43,639 nucleotides of DNA from the IMG/VR virus record IMGVR_UViG_3300034071_001534, positions 1 through 43,639 of that record; one strand, 5' to 3'. The notes under the pieces were generated by a model. It was given only the letters and a program-made list of their open reading frames with translations, searched no databases and was not told the origin of the DNA. Shown here piece by piece: positions 7,343 to 15,295 of the stretch (position 1 is the stretch's first letter; each line of letters starts with the position of its first letter). Source of the stretch: a virus. The position numbers and the translations under genes are program-made.

Positions 7343-9173
7343 ACTTGAACCCCAGTTTTTCAATGTGAGATTTGACGCGCTCGCGCAGGCTTTCCGCGTC
7401 GGCCGCGCCGTACGTGTAGGCGGTTCCGACATCTACGCCGAAAGTTAAAAAAAACCGTCTGTAATTTACTGAATCGCTAACGTCGTTATGAATCGCGGCC
7501 CAGGTGTCGACGGCGCGACGTAGCTCCGTTTGTACTTGCTGCCGCCGTAGGTGTTGTTTGCGCGCTCCGCCAGCGGCGAACGCGTCTAAGTGCGCTGGCG
7601 GATGGCACGGGCCGTCGATTCGAGCAATTTCGCCGCGCATCGCCTTTAACACAAGAGGGTCCAATTCCGTCAAGTCACCTTCAACCGACAGCAGCGACCC
7701 ACGGTCGGCCGGCGGTTGGTAGTACCCGCAATGCGGGCAAGCTTTCAGGACGCGCAGGTACGCGTTGGCGCACGGAACGTCGGAAAAAGTCGTGAGGCCC
7801 GCAGCATGGATGGCGTCCCGCCAATCGGAAAAGGTCCAACCGTCCTGTCGTTCGATCGTCCGCCAAAGGTCTGCCCATGTTAAACCGCTAACAGGCTCGT
7901 ACCCCGGGTTTGGGCACGCTCGCACGGCGTCTGCGTCACCGACAGACTTGGCACGTTTTTCACGGCGGGCCAACGTCCATTCTTGACGACGGTCGGGCAG
8001 TTGATGGCGTTCGATGTTGCCCACGTGGTCGATAATGATCGCTTTCGGTTTCAAACTTTCGGCAATAAACGCCACACGCTGCGCGTCTGAGTACGTATCC
8101 CACGCTGCCGCCAGGATGTCCGAGATCATCAATCTAAGCGCGCGTCCGAACTGTTGCGCAAACAGAGAATAACTTTGCGTCGGGCGTGCCATACTGACCA
8201 CTTCGATCGCGGGCAGGTCGAAGCCTTCGCCGAATAGGTCGACATTGACCAATTGCAAAACTTCGCGATTGCGAAAGCGGCGGAGGATGGACCGCCGCAA
8301 GTCGTCCGGAGTTTTGGCGCTCACGACTTCCGCGGGGACTCCGGCCGCCCGGTACGACGCGGCGATCTCTTTCGCAGACTCCACATCTACTGCGAAAGTC
8401 ACGCCTAATTTTCCGGGCGCCCACCTCAAGTATTCGCGCACTACGTCCCCGACCAAACGCGGCGAAGCGTGCACCGCTTGCCGTACTTCCGTTTGGTTAA
8501 AATCTCCGGTCGTTTCGCTAACGTGGACGCTGTCGAGATTAACCGAAGGCGGCAGACATACAACCCGGTAGTCGGTCAGATACCCCGAGTCGATCAACGC
8601 GCGCATGTGCGGCCCTTCGACCAGCGCGTCGACGTAGCCATCGTAAGCGCGTCCCAAGCCTTGCCCGTCGGCACGACGCGGCGTAGCAGTGGGCAGCAAG
8701 GCAAGCGCGTCTTTGTGGAACATCCGCAACGCCGCGCCCCATTTATTTGCTTGCAGTACGTGGTGCCCTTCGTCTTCTACGACCAAACGCACGGACTGGA
8801 ACCACGGATCGTTTGTAACGTCCTTTCGTACGAGCGTGTCAACGCCGGCAACGCGTACGGGTAAATTAGACGCGATCCAACTGCGCCCAATTTCGGCCAC
8901 ATGTGCGGACTCAATCGCTCGCCTAGTCGCATCGGGTGCGACGATACTGTGCCGTACTTGTTCACGCGCAAGCGCTAGGGATATTTGCCCGACTAGCTCC
9001 TGCCGATGCGCGATTGCACATGTTGCGGTGCTTAGCTCTTTTACGATGTCTGCGACGATGACGGTTTTTCCGCCGCCTGTCGGTACGACTGGCATCACCA
9101 CGCGGGCGCCGTTGCGCCATTCCTCGTATATTTTTGCCTTAACATCAGCCTGGTACGGTCTTAAACGGGACAT
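7326..9173 (-). CDS. SF2 DNA helicase (DEAD/DEAH, SSL2-like)
   Basis: A 615-aa superfamily 2 helicase. Motifs in order: Walker A VPTGGGKT (residues ~30-37), AIAHRQELV (motif Ia), VEDEGHH (Walker B/motif II, ~132-138), PTATP (motif III, ~161), GEGFDLPAIEVV (motif V) and QQFGRALR (motif VI, ~341). After the helicase core an extra ~260-residue C-terminal region includes CPHCGYY near 479, probably part of a metal-binding knuckle. Likely unwinds DNA at forks or during recombination. The start ATG at 9173 has only a weak ribosome site, and the divergent promoter region lies directly upstream. Confidence 0.93.
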   Translation of the reverse strand: MSRLRPYQADVKAKIYEEWRNGARVVMPVVPTGGGKTVIVADIVKELSTATCAIAHRQELVGQISLALAREQVRHSIVAPDATRRAIESAHVAEIGRSWIASNLPVRVAGVDTLVRKDVTNDPWFQSVRLVVEDEGHHVLQANKWGAALRMFHKDALALLPTATPRRADGQGLGRAYDGYVDALVEGPHMRALIDSGYLTDYRVVCLPPSVNLDSVHVSETTGDFNQTEVRQAVHASPRLVGDVVREYLRWAPGKLGVTFAVDVESAKEIAASYRAAGVPAEVVSAKTPDDLRRSILRRFRNREVLQLVNVDLFGEGFDLPAIEVVSMARPTQSYSLFAQQFGRALRLMISDILAAAWDTYSDAQRVAFIAESLKPKAIIIDHVGNIERHQLPDRRQEWTLARREKRAKSVGDADAVRACPNPGYEPVSGLTWADLWRTIERQDGWTFSDWRDAIHAAGLTTFSDVPCANAYLRVLKACPHCGYYQPPADRGSLLSVEGDLTELDPLVLKAMRGEIARIDGPCHPPAHLDAFAAGGARKQHLRRQQVQTELRRAVDTWAAIHNDVSDSVNYRRFFLTFGVDVGTAYTYGAADAESLRERVKSHIEKLGFKYDSTV

Positions 9174-9186
9174 GGTCAAACCGGAG

Positions 9187-9215
9187 TTGACAGTGCGGTC
9201 AGTTTGGCATAACGT
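9187..9215 (+). promoter_or_regulatory. Promoter of the plus-strand replication unit, degenerate operator
   Basis: TTGACA (9187-9192) with a 17-bp spacer and a -10 around TAACGT (9210-9215), preceded by TGGCA. The first 16 bases, TTGACAGTGCGGTCAG, match the phage palindrome TTGAC-N6-GTCAA at nine of ten defined positions. The site is also 14 bases upstream of the helicase ATG on the other strand, so a bound repressor could affect both directions. Confidence 0.6.
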
Positions 9216-9256
9216 GCGGGCCGCAACAACCCCAAACCATCTGCGGAGATATCCAC

Positions 9257-10060
9257 ATGCTTTTTTCCTGCACCCTAAGTACCAGTGAAGACACCGGCAA
9301 CGACGCATCGATTGCGATCCGTACGATCGCGGGTCTGTTCGGTCTGTTGGTGACGATCAGCACCGCCGGCCCCGGCGAGACACCCCCAGGCCCGGGCGAA
9401 GACTTGAGCGCGGCAACGGTCGGTTTCGGCGGCGTGGCCGCAGCCCACACGCTCCCCCCTGCCGATGCCGAAACGGCCGCGCTTTTGTCTCGCGTCGAAG
9501 TCGACGCCGACCTGCTGCCGTGGGACAACCGTATCCACGCTGCATCGAAAGCCAAGAACCAGGACGGCAGATGGAAAGCCAAACCGAAAATTGACCCGGC
9601 GGAGCGGCTGCGCGTTGAAAGCGAATTGCGCGTTATCATGGGGACTGCTGCCCCGCCCGCCGCTGCCGCAGTCATCCCGCCGCCGCCCGCCGCTGCCGCA
9701 GTCATCCCGCCGCCGCCCGCCGCCGCCGCAGTCATCCCGCCGCCGCCCGCCGCTGCCGCAGTCATCCCGCCGCCGCCCGCCGCTGCCGCAGTCATCCCGC
9801 CGCCGCCCGCCGCTGCCGCAGTCATCCCGCCGCCGCCCGCCGCTACGACTCCGGCAACCCCTGCAACCTTCGCGTCTTTGATGGAATGGCTAGGGCCGTA
9901 CATGGCATCGCAGCAGCTTACCCCGGCGCTTGTTTCGGAAGCGATGCGCACCGTCGGCGTCGTCGACGCCACCGGCAACGGTTCCGTGCAGTTGTTGGCG
10001 ATGCGCCCCGATTTGATCGGGAATGCGTACGCCGAACTGTGCAACCGCATCCCGCGGTAA
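9257..10060 (+). CDS. Phage replication-cluster protein with Pro/Ala decapeptide repeats
   Basis: A 267-aa protein, first gene of the rightward replication unit; ATG with GGAG upstream. After ~75 residues there is a motif common to many phage proteins next to DUF2800 genes: LLPWDNRIHAASKAKNQDGRW with KPKIDP (about 95-120). Six perfect or near-perfect copies of a ten-residue unit (AAAAVIPPPP) follow at about residues 133-195. A conserved-looking C-terminal domain (FASLMEWLGPYMASQQLTPALV...) ends the protein. The repeat is probably a flexible linker between two folded parts. Biochemical function not known to me. Confidence 0.85.
   Translation: MLFSCTLSTSEDTGNDASIAIRTIAGLFGLLVTISTAGPGETPPGPGEDLSAATVGFGGVAAAHTLPPADAETAALLSRVEVDADLLPWDNRIHAASKAKNQDGRWKAKPKIDPAERLRVESELRVIMGTAAPPAAAAVIPPPPAAAAVIPPPPAAAAVIPPPPAAAAVIPPPPAAAAVIPPPPAAAAVIPPPPAATTPATPATFASLMEWLGPYMASQQLTPALVSEAMRTVGVVDATGNGSVQLLAMRPDLIGNAYAELCNRIPR
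9651..9845 (+). repeat. 30-bp tandem repeat encoding AAAAVIPPPP
   Basis: Six head-to-tail 30-bp units, strictly in frame, one differing by a single silent base (around 9721). It codes for a Pro/Ala linker in the gene at 9257. Very high GC and near identity suggest recent expansion by slippage. Confidence 0.95.
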
Positions 10061-10067
10061 CGCAGGC

Positions 10068-11186
10068 ATGTCCGCCGTACGCTTGCCGCCAAGTGCGGCG
10101 CCCGTGTGGGTCAACTGCCCCGGATCCGCGCGCATCGCCGCGCGGATTCCGGATGAATCAACAGACCGCGCGGAAGGTATCGCCGCGCACTGGTGCGCGG
10201 CCGAAGCGCTACGCGGCCGGTATCCGGCTATCGGGTCGTCCGCCCCGAACGGAATCAACGTGACGCAAAAAATGATAGAGGGTGCCGCGCTCTATCACAG
10301 TGTTGTTCTATCGAAGATCGGTGCAGGATATGCGCAAGTCGAAACGGAAATACCCATGTCTTACCTTGACGGGCAGACCGGTCTGCCCGACGTGTTTGGC
10401 GTTGGCGTGGATCGCTTCACGCTGCAGGTCGTCGAGTACAAATACGGTCATGCATTTATCGATGCGTTCGAAAACTGGGAATCCATCGCGCACGCCTTGG
10501 GCGCGTTCGATTGGTTGGTTAAGTCTGGCGTATGGGCCGCAACCGCTGCACAGCACATTGCAGCGGAAATTCACGTCGTACAGCCTCGGAACTACGATGC
10601 GTCCGGTCCGGTCCGGACTTGGCGCGTACGATTAGACCAACTGCGTGCGCACCGCAATACGCTCGCCTGTCAAGCAGCGCTAGCGCAACAGCCGACCGCC
10701 CCGGTGAAAACCGGCCCGTGGTGTCGTAAGTGCGACGCGCGGCACCGATGCGTCGCTGCACAACAGGCCGGCTATGAAATTGCGGAGTTCGCCGGAACCG
10801 TGGCCGCGCACGACTTGACGCCGGAACAAGCCAGTTTCGAGTTACGCGCGCTGGAGCGTGCGCGCGAACAATTGAAGGCCCGCGCCGAAGGCTTGGAGAT
10901 TCAACTGACCGCTGCGGCGCGCGGCGGCGCGCGCCTTCCGTGCCACGAACTGCGTCGCGGATCCGGACGCGAAGTTTGGAAAGAGGGGATGTCCGGCGCG
11001 GCGATTGCGGTCGCTGCGTTACATGGCAAAAACATCGCGAAACCAATCGAAGCCCTCACGCCTGCGCAAGCGCGGGAAAAAGGAGTCCCGCCCGACGCAA
11101 TCGCAGATATGATCCACCGCCCGCCCGGGGAGATAAAACTCGCCCCCGCCACTACGAACGACTCCCGCAAAATATTTGGAGGCTAA
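10068..11186 (+). CDS. DUF2800 protein, Cas4/RecB-like nuclease
   Basis: A 372-aa PD-(D/E)XK nuclease of the DUF2800 family. Catalytic residues are visible as Asp108 (LPDVFGVG) and Glu123-Tyr-Lys125 (VVEYKYG). Four cysteines, Cys17 (NCPGS) and Cys219/Cys222/Cys228 (WCRKCDARHRC), have the spacing of the iron-sulphur cluster in Cas4 and AddB nucleases. Start chosen at ATG 10068, eight bases after the previous stop, with GCAGG upstream; the longer reading from 10023 overlaps the upstream gene. The DUF2800-DUF2815-PolA order is a common phage replication/recombination module, so it is likely a DNA end-processing exonuclease. Confidence 0.92.
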   Translation: MSAVRLPPSAAPVWVNCPGSARIAARIPDESTDRAEGIAAHWCAAEALRGRYPAIGSSAPNGINVTQKMIEGAALYHSVVLSKIGAGYAQVETEIPMSYLDGQTGLPDVFGVGVDRFTLQVVEYKYGHAFIDAFENWESIAHALGAFDWLVKSGVWAATAAQHIAAEIHVVQPRNYDASGPVRTWRVRLDQLRAHRNTLACQAALAQQPTAPVKTGPWCRKCDARHRCVAAQQAGYEIAEFAGTVAAHDLTPEQASFELRALERAREQLKARAEGLEIQLTAAARGGARLPCHELRRGSGREVWKEGMSGAAIAVAALHGKNIAKPIEALTPAQAREKGVPPDAIADMIHRPPGEIKLAPATTNDSRKIFGG

Positions 11187-11190
11187 CGCC

Positions 11191-12168
11191 ATGAATGACG
11201 AGATTTATCAGCTTTTTCCGCCCGGCCGCCTCGTACAAGGTAGCCCCTACGAACCCAACACCACGGACGCAGACGGTAAACCGTTGGTCACGAAGACGGG
11301 CCCGAACGCCGGACAGCCGCGCATCGAGTATTACAATGCGATTGCGATCCCCAAAACGCCGGGCGTCACGCATTGGGCGCACGAAAAGTCGGACGATCCG
11401 AACGTCGGCGCCTGGGGCATGAATCTGTGGAACGCCGTCGCGAAGATGTGGCCGAACGGTCAGTACCAACGCCCCGACTTCGCGTTCAAAATCACAGACG
11501 GTGATTCGACCATTCCGAACAAAAAAGGCAACCGCCCTTGCGATGCGACAGGCTTTCCCGGTTGTTGGGTGCTCAAGTTCGGCGGCGGGTACGCGCCGAA
11601 AATTGTCAACGCGAACGGCTCCGAACTGATCACCGAAGTAGGCGCGATAAAGCTCGGATTTTTTGTGCAGATGTATGCCAGCATCAGCAGCAACAAGTCG
11701 GACCAGTCGCCCGGCATTTACTTGAACCATCGAATCATGGCGTTGACCGGCTGGGGGCCGGAGATCATCAACGGGCCCGACCCGTCGTCTGTAGGCTTCG
11801 GCGCCGGACCCCTGCCGCCAGGGGCGTCGTCCGTCCCTTTGGGGGGTATGACGCTGCCGGGGAATGGATCCCTCCCGCCTCCGCCGGGTGCGCCCTTGCC
11901 TCCACCGGGTGTTGCTTCGCTGCCGCCGGCCGGTGCTCCTGCTATCCCAGCCCCGCCTCCTAACACGGCATTCAGTGCGGGAGTCACCGGGGCGCCACCG
12001 ATCAGTACGGCACCGCCCGGGGCAGTCATCCCGCCTCCGCCTTCGCTTGCCCCGCCGCCCCCTCCGGTCGGCCCGACAATGACGGCCAAAGCCGAGGGCC
12101 GCAGCCGTGCCGACTTCGTCGGATGGACCGATGCGCAGCTGGTCGAACACGGGTACATGCTCCCGTAG
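11191..12168 (+). CDS. DUF2815-like single-strand DNA-binding protein
   Basis: A 325-aa protein started at ATG 11191 behind a strong TTTGGAGG site, four bases after the nuclease gene. Residues 1-190 (GRLVQGSPYEPNTTDADG, GMNLWNAVAKMWPNG, GCWVLKFGG, GAIKLGFFVQMYASISSNKSDQSPGIYLNHRIMAL) fit the DUF2815-type phage DNA-binding proteins that replace SSB in this gene order. A ~110-residue Pro/Gly-rich tail follows, ending in a short folded motif (RADFVGWTDAQLVEHGYML) that could recruit partners as SSB tails do. The DNA-binding role rests on family and neighbours. Confidence 0.85.
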   Translation: MNDEIYQLFPPGRLVQGSPYEPNTTDADGKPLVTKTGPNAGQPRIEYYNAIAIPKTPGVTHWAHEKSDDPNVGAWGMNLWNAVAKMWPNGQYQRPDFAFKITDGDSTIPNKKGNRPCDATGFPGCWVLKFGGGYAPKIVNANGSELITEVGAIKLGFFVQMYASISSNKSDQSPGIYLNHRIMALTGWGPEIINGPDPSSVGFGAGPLPPGASSVPLGGMTLPGNGSLPPPPGAPLPPPGVASLPPAGAPAIPAPPPNTAFSAGVTGAPPISTAPPGAVIPPPPSLAPPPPPVGPTMTAKAEGRSRADFVGWTDAQLVEHGYMLP

Positions 12169-12185
12169 TAACGGGGTTTTAGTTT

Positions 12186-12233
12186 GCCGCGCAACACCGG
12201 GGTTTCCTTTGCGTGTTGCGCGGCTTTTTTTTT
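12186..12233 (+). terminator. Strong terminator between SSB-like and polymerase genes
   Basis: A perfect 11-bp stem (GCCGCGCAACA / TGTTGCGCGGC) with a 17-base loop is followed by nine T residues. It ends only 12 bases before the polymerase ATG, and the polymerase ribosome site (GGGAG) starts at its very edge. Polymerase expression therefore depends on read-through or antitermination, since no separate promoter is visible after it. Confidence 0.93.
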
Positions 12234-12245
12234 GGGAGTTCCGAG

Positions 12246-14600
12246 ATGGAAAGGCTTGCCGGCGACGTGGTACAGGTTGGGCTGGGGTGGGCGACCGTGC
12301 TACCGGATATCGACTTCGAAACATACAGCGAGGCCGGGTATGTGTGGGCGCCCAATTGGGCAGACCGGTACGGCAACACGGTTGGACGGTGGAAAGCCCC
12401 GCCGGGCGTAAACTCAACCGCTGACGCCGGACTGCTTTGTGTCGGCGCTGCGGTGTACTCCGAACACCCCAGCTGCGAAGTGTTGACGTGTTCGTACGAT
12501 TTGAAAGACGGGCGCGGGAAACGCCGATGGAGGCCGGGCCGGGGGCTACCATACGACCTGTTCGACCACGTTGCGGCCGGTGGTTTGCTGGAATCGCACA
12601 ATGCGGGCTTCGAATGGTGGATCTGGTACAACGTGTGCCGCGTTAAGTACGGGTGGCCGATGATACCGGCAGCGCAACAACGATGTAGCGCTGCAAAAGC
12701 GCGCGCGTTCGGTCTGCCGGGCGCGCTAGATCCGTTATGCGTAGTGCTGAACACCGCGACAAAAAAAGACCCCGGCGGAAAAGCCTTGATCGATCTTTTT
12801 AGCAAGCCCCGACAGCCTGATAAAAAAGACCCGCGGCGCCGGGTCGCGATGGACGACGAGCCGGTGCAGGCGATCCGCTTTATGAATTATTGCGATACCG
12901 ACATCGAAGCCGAGGCCGAAGCGTCTCAGTGCATCCCCGACCTGTCCCCCGCCGAACTGGAATGGTGGCAGGTCGATCAGTTGATCAACCGTCGCGGCGT
13001 GCACGTCGACTTGACTACGATCAACGCGGCGATCGCAATTATCGAACAAGCGTTTGAACGCTACAACACGGAACTGCACGTACTGACCGGGGGTGCTGTC
13101 GAACGTGCGTCAGAACTTGACAAGTTGAAAGGCTGGATGCACGCCCAAGGCTTTCACATGGATTCGATGGACGAAGCCGGGATTGCGGACGCGGTCAAAC
13201 GGATCGAGTATTCGCTGTCAACTTGGGAGGTAGCCGAATCGGAGATTGCCCCCTTGCGGCGCGCGCTGGAAATTCGGCAATTGGTCGGATCGGCAAGCGT
13301 GAAAAAGCTGTACGCGATGCGCAACCAAGCGACGCAAGCGAGTCGACTGCACGAACTTTTCATGTACCACGCAGCGCGCACCGGGCGCGCGACGGGCAAC
13401 GGCCCCCAGCCGACCAACTTACCGAACAGCGGCCCCGACGTGCGCGTGTGCCTATGTGGCCGACACTTCGCGTTGACGCACGCTGCCTGCCCGTGGTGCG
13501 CGATGGCAGTGCCGCCGAAGCCGCCGGCCGGCCTCCCCGATCGCACGGTGTCGGAATGGAACCCCCAGGCCGTCGAGGACGCGATAGCTTGCATCCGAAC
13601 GCAGGATCTAAACGTAGTCGAGCATTACTTCGGAAACGCGGTCGTTGCCGTCTCCGGATGCCTGCGGGGCATGTACACCGCCGCCGCAGGGTATGAATTG
13701 ATCTGTTCCGACTACTCCGCAATTGAGGCCGTCGTACTGGCGGAACTGGCGGGCGAGCAATGGCGCATCGATCTATTCAAAGCGCGCGGCAAAATTTACG
13801 AAGCGTCCGGCGCAAAGGTGCAAGGCTTGGCATTAGAGGACGTGCTTGCGTATCGAGATCGAACCGGCCAGCACCACCCGTGCCGCAAAAAAGGCAAGGT
13901 GCTAGAACTGGCCTGCGGTTTCGGGGGGTGGATTGGCGCCTTGATCAATTTCGGCGCCGATGAATTCATGACCGAAGAGGAAATGAAACAATCAATTCTC
14001 GCTTGGCGTGCAGCGTCGCCGATGATCGTCAAATTTTGGGGTGGGCAGTTCGTCGACGGCACGGGGCACCCTTGCCCGTCATTCTTTCGCGACGCTCGTC
14101 CAACACTGACCGGCCTAGAGGGCATGGCGATCTCTGCTGTCTTATATCCCGGCACGCCGTTCGCGTACCGCGGAATTGAATACATCGTCGTCGACGACGT
14201 GCTGTATTGCACACTGTTATCTGGCCGTCGGCTCGCGTATCACCGACCACGCTTGGCGCACAGTGCGCGCGGCGGGTTGGCTTTATCGTACGAAGGATGG
14301 AACACTAACCCGAAAATGGGAGCGCCTGGGTGGGTGCGCATGGACACGTATAGCGGAAAGCTCGCGGAAAACGTCACGCAGGCGACGGCCCGGGACGTTT
14401 TGGCGCAAGCGGTTGTGCGACTGTGGCGCGCGGGGTACCACACTGTGCTACACGTGTACGACGAGATTGTTGCGGAAGTGCCGAAAGACTGGGGGTCTAT
14501 CGAAGAGTTTGAACGGCTCATGTCCATCATGCCCGCTTGGGCCGAAGGCTGGCCGATCTTCGCAACGGACGGATGGCGCGGGCACCGCTACAGAAAATAA
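12246..14600 (+). CDS. Family A DNA polymerase with 3'-5' exonuclease
   Basis: A 784-aa replicative polymerase. Exonuclease motifs: DIDFET (Asp21/Asp23, Glu25), HNAGFEW (~118-124) and YCDTD (~215-219), so proofreading looks intact. Polymerase motifs: A CSDYSAIEA (~487-495), B KVLELACGFGG (~551-561) and C LHVYDEIVAEV (~737), where Tyr replaces the more usual His before Asp-Glu. A Cys4 zinc-ribbon-like insert (CLCG and CPWC, ~402-418) sits between thumb and palm. The ATG at 12246 is preceded by GGGAG; an upstream in-frame GTG lies inside the terminator hairpin and was rejected. Confidence 0.96.
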   Translation: MERLAGDVVQVGLGWATVLPDIDFETYSEAGYVWAPNWADRYGNTVGRWKAPPGVNSTADAGLLCVGAAVYSEHPSCEVLTCSYDLKDGRGKRRWRPGRGLPYDLFDHVAAGGLLESHNAGFEWWIWYNVCRVKYGWPMIPAAQQRCSAAKARAFGLPGALDPLCVVLNTATKKDPGGKALIDLFSKPRQPDKKDPRRRVAMDDEPVQAIRFMNYCDTDIEAEAEASQCIPDLSPAELEWWQVDQLINRRGVHVDLTTINAAIAIIEQAFERYNTELHVLTGGAVERASELDKLKGWMHAQGFHMDSMDEAGIADAVKRIEYSLSTWEVAESEIAPLRRALEIRQLVGSASVKKLYAMRNQATQASRLHELFMYHAARTGRATGNGPQPTNLPNSGPDVRVCLCGRHFALTHAACPWCAMAVPPKPPAGLPDRTVSEWNPQAVEDAIACIRTQDLNVVEHYFGNAVVAVSGCLRGMYTAAAGYELICSDYSAIEAVVLAELAGEQWRIDLFKARGKIYEASGAKVQGLALEDVLAYRDRTGQHHPCRKKGKVLELACGFGGWIGALINFGADEFMTEEEMKQSILAWRAASPMIVKFWGGQFVDGTGHPCPSFFRDARPTLTGLEGMAISAVLYPGTPFAYRGIEYIVVDDVLYCTLLSGRRLAYHRPRLAHSARGGLALSYEGWNTNPKMGAPGWVRMDTYSGKLAENVTQATARDVLAQAVVRLWRAGYHTVLHVYDEIVAEVPKDWGSIEEFERLMSIMPAWAEGWPIFATDGWRGHRYRK

Positions 14601-14665
14601 CCGTTCGTCGGCTGGCACTTGACGCTAACGTCAAGTCGTTTAAGATGATCACATTCCCGCAACGA
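14601..14665 (+). repeat. Promoter cassette, copy 1 of 3
   Basis: A ~65-bp direct repeat, nearly identical to 40415-40479 and 41988-42054. It includes CCGTTCGTCGGCTGG, the palindrome, the -10 and the leader CACATTCCCGCAACGA. Confidence 0.9.
14619..14646 (+). promoter_or_regulatory. Promoter with perfect palindromic operator
   Basis: TTGACG (14619-14624), 16-bp spacer, TAAGAT (14641-14646). The palindrome TTGACGCTAACGTCAA (14619-14634) covers the -35 box. It drives the two small genes at 14679 and 14951, leaving a leader of about 25 bases without a clear Shine-Dalgarno sequence. Confidence 0.78.
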
Positions 14666-14678
14666 ACGAGCTGCCGAT

Positions 14679-14954
14679 ATGACTGACGCCACCCTTAGCA
14701 AAAGCCGATTCCGTCCAGGCGGCCGCCTTGATATTCTCGCCGCCAACCACGCTGCACACATTGCACGCGTGAAAGAAAAGGGTGGTCCGGTGCTGTCGTA
14801 TTCTCCGCCGTGCGGCTGTCCGCCTATCGAAACGCCCGCGCCGAAAGACGAGCGCGAAACGTGGGACAGTTTGACGACATGCGTGCATTGCGGCGCGCTG
14901 TTTATGAAGATAGTGCGGCGCGGTTCCGTAGAATGTCGGACGCTGCCCGCATGA
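14679..14954 (+). CDS. Small Cys-containing hypothetical protein
   Basis: A 91-aa protein directly behind the operator promoter. CGC at about residues 46-48 and CVHCGALF at about 67-74, plus a late Cys, suggest a zinc knuckle. The N-terminal ~35 residues are basic and helical (RLDILAANHAAHIARVKEKGG). The leader lacks a strong ribosome site (GAGCTGCCGAT). No family recognised; small zinc-binding proteins in this position are often regulators or host-takeover factors, but that is a guess. Confidence 0.8.
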   Translation: MTDATLSKSRFRPGGRLDILAANHAAHIARVKEKGGPVLSYSPPCGCPPIETPAPKDERETWDSLTTCVHCGALFMKIVRRGSVECRTLPA

Positions 14955-15154
14955 CCGCGCTCGTCGTAGATCTAGAGCGAGTAAAACGCGCGGTGGGCAT
15001 GTCGCACACCTTGGGCATGCCCGAGACGCGCGCCACCGTCGTTGCCAGGATCATTGCCAACACGCGAGAAGAGCAATCGGGAGACTGGCAGCAACGCCAC
15101 GAACGCGCGATGCGTCTGATATCCGCCACGTCGGCGGACGACGGCAGCGCTTGA
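14951..15154 (+). CDS. Small hypothetical protein, helical
   Basis: A 67-aa protein. The ATG overlaps the previous stop (ATGA), giving coupling. It is mostly helical (DLERVKRAVGMSHTLGMPETRATVVARIIAN...). Its TGA stop lies inside the TTGACG -35 box of the downstream small-RNA promoter, so the gene end and the promoter share bases. No family recognised. Confidence 0.75.
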   Translation: MTALVVDLERVKRAVGMSHTLGMPETRATVVARIIANTREEQSGDWQQRHERAMRLISATSADDGSA

Positions 15155-15180
15155 CGGGGCGGGCCGGGTTGGTTTAAGGT
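15151..15180 (+). promoter_or_regulatory. Putative promoter of the small RNA at 15187
   Basis: TTGACG (15151-15156), 18-bp spacer, TAAGGT (15175-15180), close to the TAAGAT of the other phage promoters. The second half of the palindrome is missing, so it should escape the repressor. The predicted start, about 15187, is exactly the first base of a hairpin. Confidence 0.55.
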
Positions 15181-15186
15181 TCAGCC

Positions 15187-15289
15187 TGTAGCGCGTGGGC
15201 ACCAGGCGGGATACTGGGGCGCTGCAGTCAAGGGACGGAAAGGCCGCAGTGGGCCGGGATTACTGAAAAGTGCCCGGCCCATTGTTTTT
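15187..15289 (+). ncRNA. Putative stand-alone structured small RNA (~103 nt)
   Basis: A non-coding stretch between two gene blocks with its own promoter and a strong terminator. Predicted elements: a 5' hairpin with outer stem TGTAGCGC/GCGCTGCA (15187-15194 with 15219-15226, one G-T pair) enclosing CCAG/CTGG. Next comes a purine-rich open segment (GGGACGGAAAGG). The last element is a terminator hairpin with a 9-bp stem. No open frame with a ribosome site is present. I do not recognise an RNA family; it could be a trans-acting regulator of host or phage mRNA, or a protein-binding decoy. Confidence 0.55.
15250..15289 (+). terminator. Rho-independent terminator ending the plus replication block
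   Basis: TGGGCCGGG (15250-15258) pairs with CCCGGCCCA (15273-15281) around a 14-base loop, followed by TTGTTTTT. It stands just before the 3' end of the convergent late block. Confidence 0.9.
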
Positions 15290-15295
15290 GCGCGT

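Noticed and set aside
9651-9845. Iteron-type replication origin in the 30-bp tandem repeats
   Set aside because: The units keep the reading frame and code for a regular Pro/Ala linker; nothing AT-rich is adjacent.
12213-12245. GTG start for the DNA polymerase at 12213
   Set aside because: It lies in the terminator hairpin and adds residues without similarity to the exonuclease domain; the ATG at 12246 has a proper ribosome site.
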